From Halichondria panicea (taxonomy: Eukaryota > Porifera > Demospongiae > Suberitida > Halichondriidae), in contig NC_087386.1 of assembly GCF_963675165.1 (NCBI RefSeq), positions 1,786,931 through 1,850,930 on the forward strand: a DNA stretch of 64,000 nt, in the 5' to 3' direction. A program made the translations under genes and the position numbers. This document shows positions 1-10,139 of the stretch, piece by piece (the stretch's first letter is position 1; every line of letters starts with the position of its first letter). A model generated the notes under the pieces. It ran no database searches, was not told the DNA's origin, and worked only from the letters and a program-made list of their open reading frames with translations.

Positions 1-960
1 TAATGTGCACTATTTCCAGTGGAGGTTTGTACACATGGCAGTGGAAGAGCGATAAAAATACAATAGAAATAGAAAAGAAAGGCCACTACACAGTCACCAT
101 TGGAGACGGAAGTAGAACAACTAAGTTGAGGATAAACAAACTGGACTTCAGTAATGCTGCTAATTATGAATGTATAGCAACAACAACACACGATGTGGAT
201 TTAAAGAACTCAACAACGTATTTAGTGGAGTTTCCAGGTACGTAAGTATCATACTCACATACTCACCTATTACTGTCCATCCTTTCTAGAGCATGTCGTT
301 TCCACATCTGGTGTGTGTGGATATCGACACACAGAAGAGGTTACCTTGACCTGTGAACTCCATGGTTACCAGTCATCACTCTCTCCTCCTGTGTGGCTAA
401 ACACAAATGGCAGTGAAATAACCACCACTACAAAATCAAAATACACCATCACTTCTGGTGAAGGGTTGAACGTAATTGTCTCTGAGAATGGAATTACTAA
501 CCCGAGTGTGATTGTCATGCTTAGAATTCGAGATCTATCGTTAGCTGATGGAGGTACCTACACGTGTCGTGGTGTCAGAGGAGGGAAAGGTGTCACTCAC
601 CTTGCCATTTTAGAAGGAATAGCCCCTCCCAGTACACCACCTTTGACCTCGTTAGCACTCAGTAATGTTTTGCTACCTATAGTGTACGGATTAGTATCTA
701 TAGTAACTCTCCTAGTGATTGCATTACTTCTCCTCATTATCTTCATCGTTTACCTACTGAGGAAGATCAACAAAACAAAGAATTCCTTAATACGCTCGAC
801 TGAAGCTTTACAAGTACCTAATTCTCTCTCCATACAAGAAAGGGAAGACACCTCAATTTCTGTGCAGGATGTAATATATGAAGAGATTTCCGAAAGACGC
901 GTCGTGTCATTGACAAAGAATGAAGCCTACGTATGTGTGTCGACTCCTCTAGAAAAATAG
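1..960 (+). CDS. g1: type A two-Ig receptor, 5' end outside window
   Basis: Visible exons are 1-237 (end of exon 2, most of Ig1) and 290-960 (Ig2, stalk, helix, tail); the intron is 238-289, a GT-AG intron with donor GTACGTAAG. Ig1 shows the WQW core and the AANYEC ending. Ig2 shows TLTCELHG, VWLNTNG and DGGTYTC. A short Pro/Thr stalk leads to a helix of about 25 residues (LVSIVTLLVIALLLLIIFIV), then a basic stop-transfer YLLRK and a tail with YEEI and YVCV. The predicted product is a type I membrane receptor that binds an unknown ligand outside the cell and recruits SH2 proteins inside. All visible exons are open. Exon 3 and its 3' flank are nearly identical to those of g24, so the missing 5' part probably resembles g24. 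Confidence 0.82.
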
Positions 961-1602
961 ACAACCAAAAAGTAACTTTTTTTACTTCGTCAATGTGTCT
1001 GTGTTTACTATAGTTTGCATTTATGCAAATCCATTTACCCTTAGACTTTATAGCTGTAAACACCCTGTGTGTTACGTTGTGTGTGTGTATGCACGTACAA
1101 TTGTAGTTTCATTTGAGTTGCTTACAGAAATTCTAGAATGCTGTTAATAAACTACCTGTTCCTGGGAAACCCACAATAGCGACGAAGACGTCCAAATAGC
1201 CAGTTCTACCCCCTGTTAGGAAATCCCCTGTGCATGGAGATTAAGCCCAATGTCATCCCAAAGCCTTTCCTTGCCTCGAAATATATAAGTTGCTTGGTAT
1301 AGCAAACACTTGTTACTCCTTTGAGGTAATGTGATATGTATAGTAGCTAAAAGTTTCCATGCAGAAGAGATCTCATTCATGTACACTGATATTTGTTTTT
1401 AGTTGACGTTATTAGTTCAGTACACGTTGACATCCCATGTGCAGGTCATTCGATTGTCATTTGTCACTCCATTATCTGTCCCATATTTGCTTATCTAATG
1501 TTAGTTCCACCTCATTCTATATCCACCTCTTCTATGTACATGTAGGTCTACATAGCTAATTTGCAAAAGTTGGACTAACAAACTATTGTCTCTTGAACAA
1601 TC
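961..1602 (+). promoter_or_regulatory. Intergenic g1-g2: 3' block and g2 upstream region
   Basis: Holds AATAAA at 1146-1151, followed by the conserved block CTGTTCCTGGGAAACCC, a short GT run near 1075-1090, TGACGTT at 1404-1410, and the leader AGTTGGACTAACAAACTATT ending at the g2 ATG. No coding potential is seen. Functional roles are inferred from recurrence before and after other copies. Confidence 0.5.
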
Positions 1603-3496
1603 ATGATTCTATTTCTAACTGCTCTGCTCATCAGTGGCTATTGTGATGCTCTCACTTGTAATCAAACTGGTAAGCTTAAGCAGACATTTGAAGACTTATT
1701 TTCATGTTATATTTCAACCGATTAGCCCTTCCTACACTGTATCGAGGTCTGTGGTTAGATGGTGATCCAATTGCATACAACGATGTTCTGATCACCTATC
1801 CATCAAATTGTACACAGCCTAACATTCTTGCTAGATTCACTGTCTGTGATTACAGTGTTGTACTGGGTGATGGAGCAATCATTCCATCTCCTCCTGATCT
1901 CAATAGCTCGAGTTATTTCAGACACTTCATTACTTGGAACAGAGACTCATTGAATAGTTTTATTGACTTTGACCTCACTACAGCAACGGCTGGGATTACT
2001 GCTATAGAGCTCAGTTTCTTTAACAGTCCCGCCAACAGAATCAGTTTGCCTGATATTACAATATCAGTAGTTCATTTTGGAACTGTATCGCCCATTGCAA
2101 GCTGGATATTTGATAATGAACATCTTGATCAGACAGACAACCAAATCAGAACTATTAGCATTCGGCCATTCAGATCACTTAGTGCTGTGAACCTCAGAAT
2201 TAGGTTCCAATTTACAGTGTTTCATGATTTTGATTGGGTCTTTCTAAGTGAAGTACGCTTTTGTACAGACCTTCAACTAAACTTACAACCAGAAGTAATA
2301 TTTCAAATGCCACCATCAAACAATATCCAGCCAGATGCAGAGGACCTGAGAAGAGGATCAACAGAGTTAGTGTGCACTGTTTCTAGTGAAGGATCGTACA
2401 CATGGCAGTGGAAGAAAGATAATGTTATAATAGTGAATAAAGAGGACTACAGAATCACCATTGGAGATGGAAGTAGAACAACTAAGCTGACAATCAATAA
2501 TCTAGACTTTAGTGATGCTGCTAAATATGAATGTACGGGAATGACAAGACGAGATGCAAATGTCATGAACTCAGCAGTGTATGTACTGGAATTTCCAGGT
2601 ACCTAAACATCTTACCAGGAGTACATTAAGTACTCCTGCTCTTACTTATATACATACTGTTTGTTGCTGTCTTCCTTTTTTTAGAGCGTGTCATTACTAC
2701 ACCTGATGTCAGTGGATATCTACAGACTGGAGAGGTTACCCTGACCTGTGAGCTCCATGGTTACCAGTCATCACTCTCTCCTCCTGTGTGGATATAAACA
2801 CAAATGGCAGTGAAACAAATGACTCTGCCAAATACACTGTGTCCGTGTGTGAAGGAAACAACACCATGATTCTACAGAATGGCACTGTCGTCCCTAGTAT
2901 CATTTTCAACATCATAATTCACAACCTTTCATTAGCTGATGGAGGTACCTACACGTGTCGTGGTGTCAGAGGAGAGAGTGTCACTCAACTCACAATATTG
3001 GAAGGGACTGATCCAAACATGGTATCGCAAACATGCATTTCTACGTCTATAGAGGGTGAGTAAACTGTGACTGAGTTTACTTTCATTATACATTATATAT
3101 GCCTATTATCAGAAACAATTATAACTTGGTTTCGTATTTATTACTGCAGGTATCACTCCCACTCCATCTCCTGGCAACGAAACTACCACTCGTGTCCCTG
3201 TAATGGATGAAACCATTGTCATCATAGCAGCTGCAGTAGGGAGTGTTATTATAGTACTCACAATACTTATCCTCATAATCTTCATCGTTTACCTACTGAG
3301 GAAGATCAACAAGATGAAAATACGTTCGACTGAAGCTTTACAAGTACCTAATTCTCTCTCCATGCAAGAAAGGGAAGACACCTCAATTTCTGTGCAGGAT
3401 GTGACATATGAAGAGATTACCGAAAAAAATGACAAGTTATTGACAAAGAACGAAGCCTATGTGTGTGTATCGACTCCTCTAGAAAATATAAATTAA
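1603..3496 (+). pseudogene. g2: type B two-Ig receptor, frameshifted in Ig2
   Basis: Exons are 1603-1669 (signal peptide), 1726-2598 (N-terminal domain of the LPTLYRGLW class plus Ig1), 2685-3055 (Ig2) and 3150-3496 (type B stalk, helix, tail). Exons 1, 2 and 4 are open. In exon 3 the usual TGG-CTA-AAC reads TGG-ATA-TAA: two extra bases create an in-frame stop at 2795-2797, in the middle of Ig2. The rest of Ig2 continues in another frame. A protein made from this copy would end inside Ig2 and lack the membrane helix. Only this lesion is visible, so it could be recent, polymorphic or an assembly error. Intron 2 carries the hairpin AGGAGTAC-ATTAA-GTACTCCT, shared with g15 and g27. Confidence 0.75.
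3059..3081 (+). promoter_or_regulatory. Hairpin overlapping the type B exon 3 splice donor
   Basis: AGTAAACT (3059-3066) and AGTTTACT (3074-3081) are perfect reverse complements around a 7-base loop. The left arm covers bases 4-11 of the intron whose donor is GTGAGT at 3056. The same arms follow the donor in g5, g10, g11, g12, g15, g16, g21, g25 and g27; g8 has a mismatch. It could mask the donor in RNA. This is an inference from sequence. Confidence 0.45.
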
Positions 3497-4130
3497 AATT
3501 TCACTGAGCAGACCTTTAACACTATCCTGTGTTGTTTGAATACCATTTACCTGATACTTTAATTTTCTCTATCTGTAAAAACATTTTGTGTGTTACGTGT
3601 GTACAATAGTAATTCCATTTAAGAAGCAATCTGAGAATGCTGTTTTATAAAATAAACCACCTGTTCCTGGGAAACCCAATAGCGACAAAGACGTCCAAAC
3701 AGCGAGTTTAGACCCCCTGTGGAGATTAAGCCCAATGTCAAACGAAAGCCTATAAAGTCGAAATATCTGTAGTATAGAGCGGACATGCATGTTCCATTGA
3801 GATCATGTTAGTATGTCTAAGTATTTTGCGATATTAAATTGAGCAACTGAGAGTTGACTCATGAACACTGGTGTTTGTGATTGTTTGTCAAACAGTGACG
3901 TTATTTGATAAACTTGTCACTTTAGTATGGGAAGTTATATAAACCATATCATAATTACTCAGTATTACCTCAGTACATCAGTTGTTGACGTCCCTATGTG
4001 CAGATCATTCACTTTATCAATTCATGCGTATATAATTTGCTCCATTCTGCCCCCCCATATATATTCTATATATAATGAGTACTGCAACTCTTGTACACAT
4101 AATTATTCAGTTACTATAATCTGAGCAATC
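3497..4130 (+). promoter_or_regulatory. Intergenic g2-g3: 3' block and bZIP-like sites
   Basis: AATAAA lies at 3651-3656 with the conserved block after it. Upstream of g3 are a consensus AP-1 heptamer TGACTCA at 3855-3861 and TGACGTCC at 3986-3993, a near match to the CRE octamer. Nothing coding is seen. Confidence 0.5.
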
Positions 4131-5429
4131 ATGATTCTATTTCTAATTTCTAACGGCTCTGCTCATCAGTGGCTATTTGTGATGCTCTCACTTGTAATCA
4201 AACAGGTGAGCTTAGGCAGACATTAATTTTGAACATTTATTTTATGCCAATTAGCCCTTCCTACACTGTATCGAGGTATGTGGTTAGATGGTGATCCAAT
4301 TACATACAACGATGTTCTGATCACCTATCCATCAAATTGTACACGGAGGAGCATTCTTGCTAGATACATTGTCTGTGATTACAGTGTTGTACTGGGTGAC
4401 GGAGCAATCATTCCATCTCCTCCTGATCTCAATAGTTATTTCAGACATTTCATTGCTTGGAACAGAGACTCATTGAATAGTTTTATTGACTTTGACCTCA
4501 CTACAGCAACGGCTGGGATTACTGCTATAGAGCTCAGTTTCTTGAACAGTCCTGCCAGTCGAATCAGTTTGCCAGAACCTAGACTATCTGTAGTTGAATA
4601 TACCCGAAGCCTGAGAGATCGAACCGAAACAAGTATCACAACCTGTATAATTTGATAATCAAGATCTGACTCAGACAGACAACCAAATCAGAACTATTAT
4701 AGTATTCGGCTATTCACATCACTTAGTGCTGCGAACCTCACACAGCCTCTATCTCCTTTTCAACAACTTAAGGCTGTAATCCTTCAAACACCATCATCAA
4801 TTATTGTTCAGCCAAGTGCGGACGACCTGAGAAGAGGATCAACAGATATAGTGTGCACTGTTTCCAGTGAAGGATTGTACGTATGGCAGTGGAAGAGAAA
4901 CAATGCTATTATAGAAAATAGTAAGGACTACAGAATCACCATTGGAGATGGAAGCAGAACAACTAAGTTGACGATTAACAATCTGGACTTTAGTGATGCT
5001 GCTGATTATGAATGCATAGCAACAACAACACACGATGTGGATTTAATGAACTCAACAGTGTATTTAGTGGAGTTTCCAGGTACCTAAAATTAATTACTTA
5101 ATACATGACTAATTAACTTGCTGTTCCTTCCATTCCAGAGCATGTCATTACAACACCTGATGTCAGTGGGTATCTACAGACTGGAGAGGTTACCCTGACC
5201 TGTGAGCTCCATGGTTACCATGCAGTCAACACTCTCTCCTCCTGTGTGGCTAAACACAAATGGTAGTGAAACAAATGACTCTGCCAAATACACTGTGTCT
5301 GTGTGTGAAGGAAACAAAACAATAATTCTACAGAATGGCACTGTTGTCCCTAATATAATTTTGGACATCACAATTCACAACCTTTCATTAGCCGATGGAG
5401 GTACCTACACGTGTCGTGGTGTCAGAGGA
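4131..5429 (+). pseudogene. g3: heavily broken receptor copy, 3' end lost
   Basis: Exon 1 (4131-4205) is 75 bases instead of 67, so it no longer joins exon 2 in frame. Exon 2 (4255-5079) has a frameshift near 4646 (TGTATAATTT for TGGATATTT) ending at a stop at 4653-4655. It also has a deletion near 4740 that removes the end of the N-terminal domain, including the FHDFDW and RFC motifs. Ig1 (4851-5079) is open. Exon 3 starts at 5139 and has four extra bases near 5220. At 5429/5430 the Ig2 sequence stops abruptly and continues as the middle of an exon 2 belonging to g4. Stalk, helix and tail are missing. g18 carries the same lesions up to this point but not the fusion. Confidence 0.8.
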
Positions 5430-6657
5430 TTCGGCCACTCACACCACTTAGTGCTGCGAACCTCAGAATTAGGTTTCAATTCACAGCGTTTCATGATTTT
5501 GATTGGGTCTTTCTGAGTGAAATAAGATTTTGCACACAGTCTCAACCTCCTTTTCAACTTATTAACGCTGTCATACTTCGAACACCATCATCGATTATTG
5601 TTCAGCCAAATGCAGGCGACCTGAGAAGAGGATCAACAGAGTTAGTGTGTACTATTTCGGGTGAAGGATCGTACGTATGGCAGTGGAGGAGAGACAATGC
5701 TATCATAATGATGGAAAATGGTGAGTCCTACAGAATCACCATTGGAGACGGAAGCAGAACAACTAAACTGATGATTAACAATCTGGAATTTAGCGATGCT
5801 GCTAATTATGAATGCATAGCAAAAACAACACACGATGTGGATTTAATGAACTCAACAGTGTATTTAGTGGAATTTCCAGGTACCTAAATTACTTGATACA
5901 AATTGCCATTCTACACCCTGCATGTACTCGTGTACATATTCACCTATTAAATGTATATTGCTGTCCTTCCTTTCTAGAACATGTCGTTTCCACATCTGGT
6001 GTGTGTGGGTATCTACAGACTGGAGAGGTTACCCTGACCTGTGAGCTCCATGGTTACCAGTCATCACTCTCTCCTCCTGTGTGGCTGGACTTGGGTGGCA
6101 GTGAAATAACCGCATCTACAAAATACACCATCACTTCTGGTGAAGGAGGGAACACCATCGTTTTTGAGAATGGCACTGCTATCCCTAGTGTGATTGTCAG
6201 GCTTAGAATTCGAGATCTATCGTTAGCCGATGGAGGGAACTACACGTGTCGTGGTGTCGGAGGAGGAGAGAGTGTCACTCAACTTGTGATTACAGAAGGG
6301 ACAGCCCCTCCCACTACTGCACTACCTGTGACTACTCAAGGGACGTTAGCACCTAATAATGTTTTGCTACCAACAGTACATGGATTAGTGTCCATAGTAA
6401 CTATCCTAGTGATTGCATTACTTCTCCTCCTTGTCTTCATCGTTTACCTACTGAGGAAGAAGATCAACAAGATAATAAACTCCTTAATACGTTCGACTGA
6501 AGCTGTACAAGTACCTAATTCTCTCTCCATACAAGAAAGGGAAGACACCTCAATTTCTGTGCAAGACGCGACATATGAAGAGATTGCTGAAAGAAGCAAC
6601 ATGTTATTGACAAAGAACGAAGCCTACGTGTGTGTGTCGACTCCTTTAGAAAAATAG
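5430..6657 (+). pseudogene. g4: type A receptor lacking its 5' half, fused to g3
   Basis: The sequence begins inside exon 2 at the end of the N-terminal domain (LSAANLRIRFQF, FHDFDW, RFC), continues through an open Ig1 to 5879, and has exon 3 at 5978-6657 with Ig2, a Pro/Thr stalk (TTALPVTTQGT), a helix and an intact YEEI/YVCV tail. There is no signal exon, promoter or exon 2 start; these were lost at the 5429/5430 junction. Every base of the remaining coding part reads open. The segment from 5430 through the 3' flank closely matches g20, which supports a deletion between neighbouring copies rather than a separate short gene. Confidence 0.8.
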
Positions 6658-7351
6658 ACAACCAAAAAAATTAAACTTTTACTGAGCAGCCTTTAACATT
6701 ATCCTGGACTAATTTGTCACAATGTCTGTATTTACTATTGTTTGTGTATTTGTTATCCATTTACCCTATATACTCTGACACATATATGTGGTTCCATTTG
6801 AGTTGCTTTGAAATGTCTATATAATAAACCACCTGTTCCTGGGAAACCCACATGCAATAGCGACAAAGCCGTCAAACAGCCAGTTCTACCCTGTGGAGTT
6901 TAAGCCCAATGTCAAACCAAAGCCTAAGCCTCAAAATATGTAATTTGCTTGGTATGTCATAATAACATTGTGTTGAAGTCATGCAGTAGCTATAATACGT
7001 ACTGTATGTAATTTTTTTGTGAGTATTAAAGAGAATTGAGCAACAGAGAGTTGATTCATGAACACCGTATATCAAACATTGACATTATCTGTATAAAGTT
7101 GTCAAATTATTACTGCAGATTATGCAAACTAGCTATGTTATATACCTCAGTACACTGTGACGATGTGCAAATTATTTCAATTTGTCAATTCATGGATGTG
7201 TTTGATTGAACCCATTCTTATATGCATACCACATATTTACTTTCTATAATTCCACTCTTAAAAACATCTCTATTTCCGCCTATAATTTTATACATGTAGT
7301 CTACTCATAATTTAAAATCGGTTGGACTAACAGGCTCTTAACTGAACAATC
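6658..7351 (+). promoter_or_regulatory. Intergenic g4-g5
   Basis: AATAAA at 6823-6828 opens the conserved 3' block. TGATTCA at 7052-7058 sits where other copies have TGACTCA. The leader GGTTGGACTAACAGGCTCTT precedes the ATG. The region is nearly identical to the g20-g21 and g23-g24 intervals. Confidence 0.45.
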
Positions 7352-9234
7352 ATGATTCTATTTCTAACTGCTCTGCTCATCAGTGGCTATTGTGATACTC
7401 TCACTTGCACTCAAACAGGTATATAAGTTTAAGTAGCATCGAATTATTTTAATGTTGTATTCCAACCGATTAGTCCTTCCTACACTGTATCGAGGTCTGT
7501 GGTTAGATGGTGATCCAATTACATACAATGATGTTCTGATCACCTATCCATCAAATTGTACACAGTATTTTTTTGCTAGCTTCACTGCCTGTGATTATAA
7601 TGTGGTACTGGGTGACAGAGCAATCATTCCATCTCCTCCTGATCTCAATAGTGCAAGTTATGTCAGATATTTCATTGCTTGGAACAGAGACTCATTGAAC
7701 AGTTTTATTGACTTTGACCTCACTACAGCAACGACTGGGATTACTGCTATAGAGCTCAGTTTCTTGAACAGTCCTGCCAACAGAATCAGTTTGCCAGAAC
7801 CTAGACTATCTGTTATTGAATATACCCCAGGCCTTAGGGATCGAAACGAAACAAGTATTACAACCTGGATACTTAATAATCAAGATCTGGCTCAGACAGA
7901 CAACCAAATCAGAACTATTAGCATTCGGCCATTCCCACCACTTAGTGCTGCAAACCTCAGAATTAGGTTCCAATTCACAGTGCTTCATGATTTTGATTGG
8001 GTCTTTCTGAGTGAAATACGATTTTGCACAGACCTTCAACAACCAGAAGTAACATTTCAAACGCCATCATCAAACTATATACAGCCAAGTGCGGGTGATC
8101 TGAGAAGAAGATCAACAGAGTTAGTGTGCACTGTTTCCAGTGAAGGTTCATACACATGGCAGTGGGAGAGAGATAATGTTATGATAGTAAATAACGGCGA
8201 CTACACAATCACCATTGGAGACGGAAGTAGAACAACTAAGCTGACAATCAACAATCTAGACTTTATAAGTGATGCTGCTGAATATGAATGTACGGTAATG
8301 ACAAGACGAGATGCGAATGTCGTTAATTCAGCAGTGTATGTATTGGAGTTTCCAGGTACCTAAACCTCTTACTTATACATACTGTTTGTTACTGTCTTCC
8401 TTTTTTTGGAGCATGTCATTACTACACTTGATGTCAGGGGATATTTACAGACTGGAGAGGTTACTCTGCCCTGTGAGCTCCATGGTTACCAGTCATCACT
8501 CTCTCCTCCTGTGTGGCTAAACACAAATGGTAGTGAAACAAATGACTCTGCCAAATACACTGTGTCTGTGTGTGAAGGAAACAACACCATAATTCTACAG
8601 AATGGCACTGTCGTCCCTAGTATCATTTTCAACATCACAATTCACAACCTTTCGTCAGCCGATGGAGGCACCTACACGTGTCGTGGTGTCAGAGGAGAGT
8701 GTCACTCAACTCACAATATTAGAAGGGACTGATCCAAACATGTTATCACAAACATACATCTCTACGTTTATAGAGGGTGAGTAAACTGTGACTGAGTTTA
8801 CTTTCATTATACATTTTATATGCCTATTATCAGTAAAAAATTATGACTTGCTTTCTACTGGTTATTATTCTCTCATATTTACTGCAGGTATCACCCCCAC
8901 TCTACCCCCTAGCAACGAAACTACCACTCGTGTCCCTGTAATGGATGAAACCATTGTCACCATAGCAGCTGCAGTAGTGACTGTTATTATAGTACTCACA
9001 TTACTTCTCCTCATAATCTTCATCGTTTACCTACTGAGGAAGATCAACAAGATGAAAATACGTTTGACTGAAGTTTTACAAGTACCTAATTCTCTCTCCA
9101 TACAAGAAAGGGAAGACACCTCAATTTCTGTGCAGGATGTGACATATGAAGAGATTGCCGAAAGACACGACATTTTATTGACAAATAACGAAGCCTACGT
9201 GTGTGTATCGACTCCTCTAGAAAATAGAACTTAA
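7352..9234 (+). pseudogene. g5: type B receptor with lost splice acceptor
   Basis: Exon 1 is 7352-7418 and exon 2 is 7474-8355; both are open. Exon 2 has one extra residue in Ig1 (LDFISDAAEYEC). The acceptor of intron 2 is GG at 8408-8409 where other copies have AG after the same T tract. The next AG, two bases on, would shift the frame into an early TGA. Exon 3 (8410-8776) also lacks two bases near 8695 (GGAGAGTGTC for GGAGAGAGTGTC), which shifts the end of Ig2. Exon 4 (8888-9234) is open, with stalk TPTLPPSNETT, helix and full tail. Two independent lesions make loss of function likely, but retention of intron 2 would still give a short soluble N-domain plus Ig1 product. Confidence 0.75.
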
Positions 9235-10139
9235 AAATACATTTCACTGAGCAGACCTTTAACACTATCCTGTGTTTACTTTTGTTTGCATATACCATTT
9301 TACCTGACACTTTAATTTTTCTAGCTGTAAACATTTTGTGTGTTACTTGTGTACAGTAGTAACTCCATTTGAGAAGCAATCTGAGAATGCTGTTAAATAA
9401 ACCACCTGTTCCTGGGAAACCCACAATAGCGACGAAGACGTCCAAACAGCCACTTGACACCCTGAGGAGATTAAGCCCAATGTCAAACGAAAGCCTATAA
9501 AGTCGAAATATCTAATAGCGGACATGCATGTTCCATTGAGATCATATGATATGTATAGTATGTCTAAGTATTTTGCGATATTAAATTGATCAACTGAGAG
9601 TTGACTCATGAACACTGGTGTTTGTGATTGTTTGTCAAACAGTGACGTTGTTTGTATAAACTTGTCACTTTAGTGTGGGAAATTATTTAAACCATATCAT
9701 AATTACTCAGTAATATCTCAGTACATTAGTTGTTGACGTCCCTATTATGTGCAGATCATTCACTTTTTCAATTCATGCGTAATCCTTCCACTAATAATTT
9801 GTTCCATTCTGCATACCCCCATTCTGAGTACCGTATAGCGCGAAATTTTCGAGGGGCTTAATTTTCGTGGATTTCGTGGGTTAGCAATCCTACACGAAAA
9901 TTAAGTCCACGAAAATCGTTCTTTACCTGCTATAACGTGCAAGATCTAAAGGCGTGGCTTCCGGTAAGCAGTCATTCCGCGAACATTGTGCAACGAAATG
10001 GCTTTTAGAGGCCAATCCACGAAATATAAGTGCCTCGAAAATTTCGCGCTATACGGTATATACTGCAACTCTTGTACACATATTCATAGCTAAAGTTTTA
10101 TACTTACACAAACTAGCTCTTGCTCTAATCTGAGCAGTC
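9235..10139 (+). promoter_or_regulatory. Intergenic g5-g6, interrupted by a small transposon
   Basis: AATAAA at 9396-9401, TGACTCA at 9602-9608 and TGACGTCC at 9734-9741. The inserted element at 9831-10056 separates these sites from the leader and ATG of g6, adding about 230 bases to the usual spacing. Confidence 0.5.
9831..10056. mobile_element. MITE with 24-base terminal inverted repeats and TA duplication
   Basis: The left end CCGTATAGCGCGAAATTTTC (running on to 9854) is the exact reverse complement of the right end (10033-10056). TA flanks both sides (9829-9830 and 10057-10058). The matching region upstream of g17 (near 37950) reads GAGTATATACTG with a single TA, which gives the empty site. 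An inner, weaker inverted repeat (CACGAAAATTAAG and TTAATTTTCGTG) is present. No coding capacity. The TA target and short length fit a non-autonomous Tc1/mariner-type element; the class is an inference. Confidence 0.88.

Noticed and set aside
4131-4205. The 75-base exon 1 of g3 (and g18) as a new, functional signal peptide
   Set aside because: The altered reading is partly hydrophobic but ends in the wrong phase for exon 2, and exon 2 is broken in the same copies.
9370-9500. Open frames through the conserved 3' block (plus strand PPVPGKPTIATKTSK, minus strand VAIVGFPGTG) as a hidden exon
   Set aside because: Copies differ by insertions and deletions that are not multiples of three (for example the block after g2 lacks two bases), so no frame is maintained. 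Conservation is better explained by a non-coding role or recent duplication.
9840-10050. A tRNA or other structured RNA gene inside the 9831-10056 inverted repeat
   Set aside because: The structure is explained by terminal inverted repeats with a TA duplication and an empty site elsewhere; no A and B box arrangement is visible.
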